33,636 bases of DNA from Kiritimatiellales bacterium. Lineage in GTDB: Bacteria; Verrucomicrobiota; Kiritimatiellia; Kiritimatiellales; Pontiellaceae. This document shows, in pieces, positions 31,671-33,636 of this stretch. The stretch spans positions 1 through 33,636 of the forward strand of contig QIHI01000108.1 of NCBI GenBank assembly GCA_003230915.1, written 5' to 3'. Position 1 is the first letter of the stretch. Each line of letters opens with the position of its first letter. The notes beneath the pieces are model-generated. The model was not told the origin of the DNA and did not search any database. It was given only the letters and a program-made list of their open reading frames with translations. A program made the position numbers and the translations under genes.

Positions 31671-32390
31671 ATGAAACTAGGTGTGAATATCGACCATGTG
31701 GCCACGTTGCGCCAGGCGCGCGGAACCGTTTATCCCGATCCGCTCGACGCAGCCATCCTCTGCGCCCGTGCCGGTGCCCACGGCATCACCGCCCATCTGC
31801 GCGAAGACCGCCGCCATATCCAGGATGACGACATCTTCCGCCTCAAGGAACTCCAGCCTCTGCCGCTCAACCTTGAGATGGCCAATGTCGAATCCATCAT
31901 CGAGATTGCGCTGAGCGTGAAACCAGCCGAGGTTTGCATTGTTCCCGAAAAGCGGCAGGAGCTCACCACCGAAGGTGGGCTGGATGTCGTCGCCCACTAC
32001 GATGCGCTGAAATCCACCGTCGAATGCCTTTCTGAAGCGGGAATCGAAGTCAGCCTATTCGTCGATGCGGATCAAGAGATTATCGCCGCCTGCAAAGAGA
32101 TTGGAGCACCTACGCTCGAACTGCATACTGGAACCTACTGCGATGCCGAGCCTAACGAGCGCGCAATCTGCATGGAGAAGCTCATCGACGCCGCCGATTT
32201 CGCCTATTCCCTCGGGCTCAAGGTCAACGCCGGTCACGGCATCAATCAGGAAAATCTCGGTGCCATCTTCTGCATTCCCCATCTCGATACACTCAACATC
32301 GGCCACAGCATTGTTTGCCGTGCGGTCTTCCACGGCCTAGAAATTTCCGTGAAAGAAATGCTCGTAGGCATGCAGGAATACGAGGGGTGA
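31671..32390 (+). CDS. pdxJ: Pyridoxine 5'-phosphate synthase
   Basis: A 239-residue TIM-barrel enzyme that makes pyridoxine 5'-phosphate from 1-deoxyxylulose 5-phosphate and 3-amino-2-oxopropyl phosphate, the last ring-forming step of vitamin B6 synthesis. Signatures are LGVNIDHVATLRQARGT with its catalytic region, GITAHLREDRRHIQDDDI, VCIVPEKRQELTTEGGLDV, LELHTGTYCDA and VNAGHGINQENL. Length is normal. GAGCGAGG lies next to the ATG. Its TGA overlaps the GTG start of nnr (GTGA); PdxJ is often encoded beside acpS or nnr. Confidence 0.97.
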   Translation: MKLGVNIDHVATLRQARGTVYPDPLDAAILCARAGAHGITAHLREDRRHIQDDDIFRLKELQPLPLNLEMANVESIIEIALSVKPAEVCIVPEKRQELTTEGGLDVVAHYDALKSTVECLSEAGIEVSLFVDADQEIIAACKEIGAPTLELHTGTYCDAEPNERAICMEKLIDAADFAYSLGLKVNAGHGINQENLGAIFCIPHLDTLNIGHSIVCRAVFHGLEISVKEMLVGMQEYEG

Positions 32391-33636
32391 AGTTAGTCTC
32401 CGCCAGCGAAATGCGCGAACTTGATCGCCGTGCCCTTGCGGATGGAATTTCCGGCGAAAAACTTATGGCCACCGCTGGCGAAGGCCTCGCTGATGCCCTA
32501 CGCCGCTTAGCCTCTGCCCACCAACTGATTGACTCCCCGGTACTGTTTGTCGCCGGGTGCGGCAACAATGGCGGTGATGCCTTTGTGGCCGCCCGTATCC
32601 TCCACGAAGAAGATTGGTCGGTTGAATGCTGGCTGGCCGGTTCCGCCCAAAAACCGCAGGGCGACGCACTGACCCACTTGAAATTAATGAAAAAGGCCGG
32701 AGTGCCTTTCCACGCGTTGGAAGATGCTAGCCAATGGAAACATGCCGCCGAGCGCAGCACCGACGCCGAAATCATCGTCGATGGACTGCTTGGCACCGGA
32801 GCCTCCGGCGAACCGCGCGGCGTGATTGCCGATGCCATCCACTTTATCGATGCCCAGACCGACCGTGCGCTCATCGTCGCCATCGATATTCCGTCTGCGA
32901 TGGCCGTACGTGCCGACCTTACCGTTACGATGGGACTTCCAAAATCCGATCTTGTCCAATCCGAAAATCTCGATTTTATTGGGAATATCGAAGTGGTCGA
33001 CCTCGGTATTCCGCACGAATATCTCGACGAGATTGAGGGCGTTGCTGATCTCGAGTTGATCCATCCGTCCGATCTCTCACCGCTCTTTCCCCGCCGCCCG
33101 CGCGATGCGCACAAAGGGGATTATGGCCACATACTTTGCATCGGCGGCTCGAAAGGCTACAGCGGAGCCATCACCATGGCCGCCCGCTCCGCCGCCCGTT
33201 CCGGTGCGGGACGGATTTCCACATTTGTCCCCGAGGCGATCCACGCGCTGGTGGCCTTGGCGGTTCCCGAGGCGATGGTTCATTCAAGCCTACCGGATGG
33301 AAAATGGACGGCCATCATGGCCGGACCCGGTATGGGGCGTACGGCCACCACGACCGAACAGGTTCTTCAGCTATTGGAAACCTCCACCGTTCCGCTCGTA
33401 CTCGATGCGGACGCGATTACGGTGTTGGCGGATCATACCAATGCCATCGCCGCCGCCCGCTGTCCGGTTATCCTTACACCGCATCCCGGAGAATTCGCAA
33501 CCCTGTTTGGCTTGAAGGTGAAAGATGTTCAGGAGGATCGCTCCGGCCTCGTCCAGATGGCTGCCGCCAAGCTGAGTGCAACCATCGTGTTGAAAGGAGC
33601 TGGAACGCTGGTTGCCGCGCCCGGAAATCCACGAGC
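32387..33636 (+). CDS. nnr: Bifunctional NAD(P)H-hydrate epimerase / ADP-dependent dehydratase (3' end outside window)
   Basis: An open frame of 416 codons running off the window. It repairs hydrated NAD(P)H. Residues 1-~210 are the epimerase (YjeF_N) domain: SASEMRELDRRALADGISGEKLM, VAGCGNNGGDAFVAARIL and VDGLLGTGASGEPRG. Residues ~240 onward are the dehydratase domain: KGDYGHILCIGGSKGYSGA, AGPGMGRTATTTEQVL, PLVLDADAITVL and ILTPHPGEFATLFGL. The GTG at 32387 overlaps the pdxJ stop. In the epimerase domain the sequence goes from DIPS (167-170) straight to AMAVRADLTVT. The usual G-L-x-A-x-TG-x-x-x-G loop of about a dozen residues, including the glycine of DIPSG, is missing. The other motifs are intact, so the protein is not simply decayed. 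Confidence 0.92.
   Translation, partial: MKLVSASEMRELDRRALADGISGEKLMATAGEGLADALRRLASAHQLIDSPVLFVAGCGNNGGDAFVAARILHEEDWSVECWLAGSAQKPQGDALTHLKLMKKAGVPFHALEDASQWKHAAERSTDAEIIVDGLLGTGASGEPRGVIADAIHFIDAQTDRALIVAIDIPSAMAVRADLTVTMGLPKSDLVQSENLDFIGNIEVVDLGIPHEYLDEIEGVADLELIHPSDLSPLFPRRPRDAHKGDYGHILCIGGSKGYSGAITMAARSAARSGAGRISTFVPEAIHALVALAVPEAMVHSSLPDGKWTAIMAGPGMGRTATTTEQVLQLLETSTVPLVLDADAITVLADHTNAIAAARCPVILTPHPGEFATLFGLKVKDVQEDRSGLVQMAAAKLSATIVLKGAGTLVAAPGNPR

Noticed and set aside
32293-33114. 273-codon minus-strand open frame opposite nnr
   Set aside because: The plus strand encodes a continuous Nnr protein with all family motifs; the antisense frame is Ser/Arg-rich and without features.

Overview
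The window is dense with housekeeping genes from a Gram-negative bacterium with a double membrane. It has a complete Tol-Pal set, lipoproteins, a diaminopimelate (DAP) pathway and system II cytochrome c maturation. Several traits suggest the Planctomycetes-Verrucomicrobia-Chlamydiae superphylum, perhaps a Kiritimatiellota-like lineage: FloA with a short NfeD, a DUF3127 protein, a split ResB/CcsA pair with a large extra-cytoplasmic domain on CcsA, and a PabB-PabC fusion. This placement is inferred from gene content and protein flavour; no rRNA gene is present to confirm it.

Layout. 1-3098 (+): the 3' part of purL, a pabB-pabC fusion and a tiny YjeT-like membrane protein. 3234-4441 (+): rsmD-coaD, then tRNA-Ser(GGA). 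4548-10593 (-): an eight-gene, tightly packed run in the order nfeD, a secreted/membrane polymer-forming protein, floA, a small anchored protein, an inositol-phosphatase-family gene, a methyltransferase, a membrane protein and nth. A strong hairpin follows floA. 10594-10935: a divergent intergenic region holding a 184-bp segment bounded by inverted repeats, then the rplM promoter. 10936-11786 (+): rplM-rpsI and a terminator. 11893-16863 (+): argJ-argB-argD-DUF3127-argG and a terminator. 16935-17867 (-): an MscS-type channel. 18076-21026 (+): lysA-dapA-dapB. 21223-24958 (+): lipoprotein-resB-ccsA. 24901-26331: a small accessory island. 26627-31651 (+): tolQ-tolR-tolA-tolB-pal and a degenerate double-GGDEF protein. 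31671-33636 (+): pdxJ and nnr, the latter running off the window.

The most unusual region is 24.9-26.4 kb. The last 105 bp of ccsA occur again 1,431 bp downstream, with a 36-bp perfectly identical core followed by 58 diverged but colinear bases to a stop codon. This is the pattern left when an element integrates in the 3' end of a conserved gene, supplies a new 3' end and leaves the old one displaced. Between the copies lie an Rhs/YD-repeat remnant, a 5'-truncated tRNA-Leu(GAG), an HxlR-type regulator and a divergent CPVC thioredoxin-like gene with a good terminator. No integrase remains.

Other points worth following are the polymer-forming protein between nfeD and floA, a DUF3127 protein with an SSB-like acidic tip inside the arginine operon, a twin GGDEF protein lacking both active-site signatures behind pal, and an Nnr epimerase domain missing the loop after its DIPS motif.
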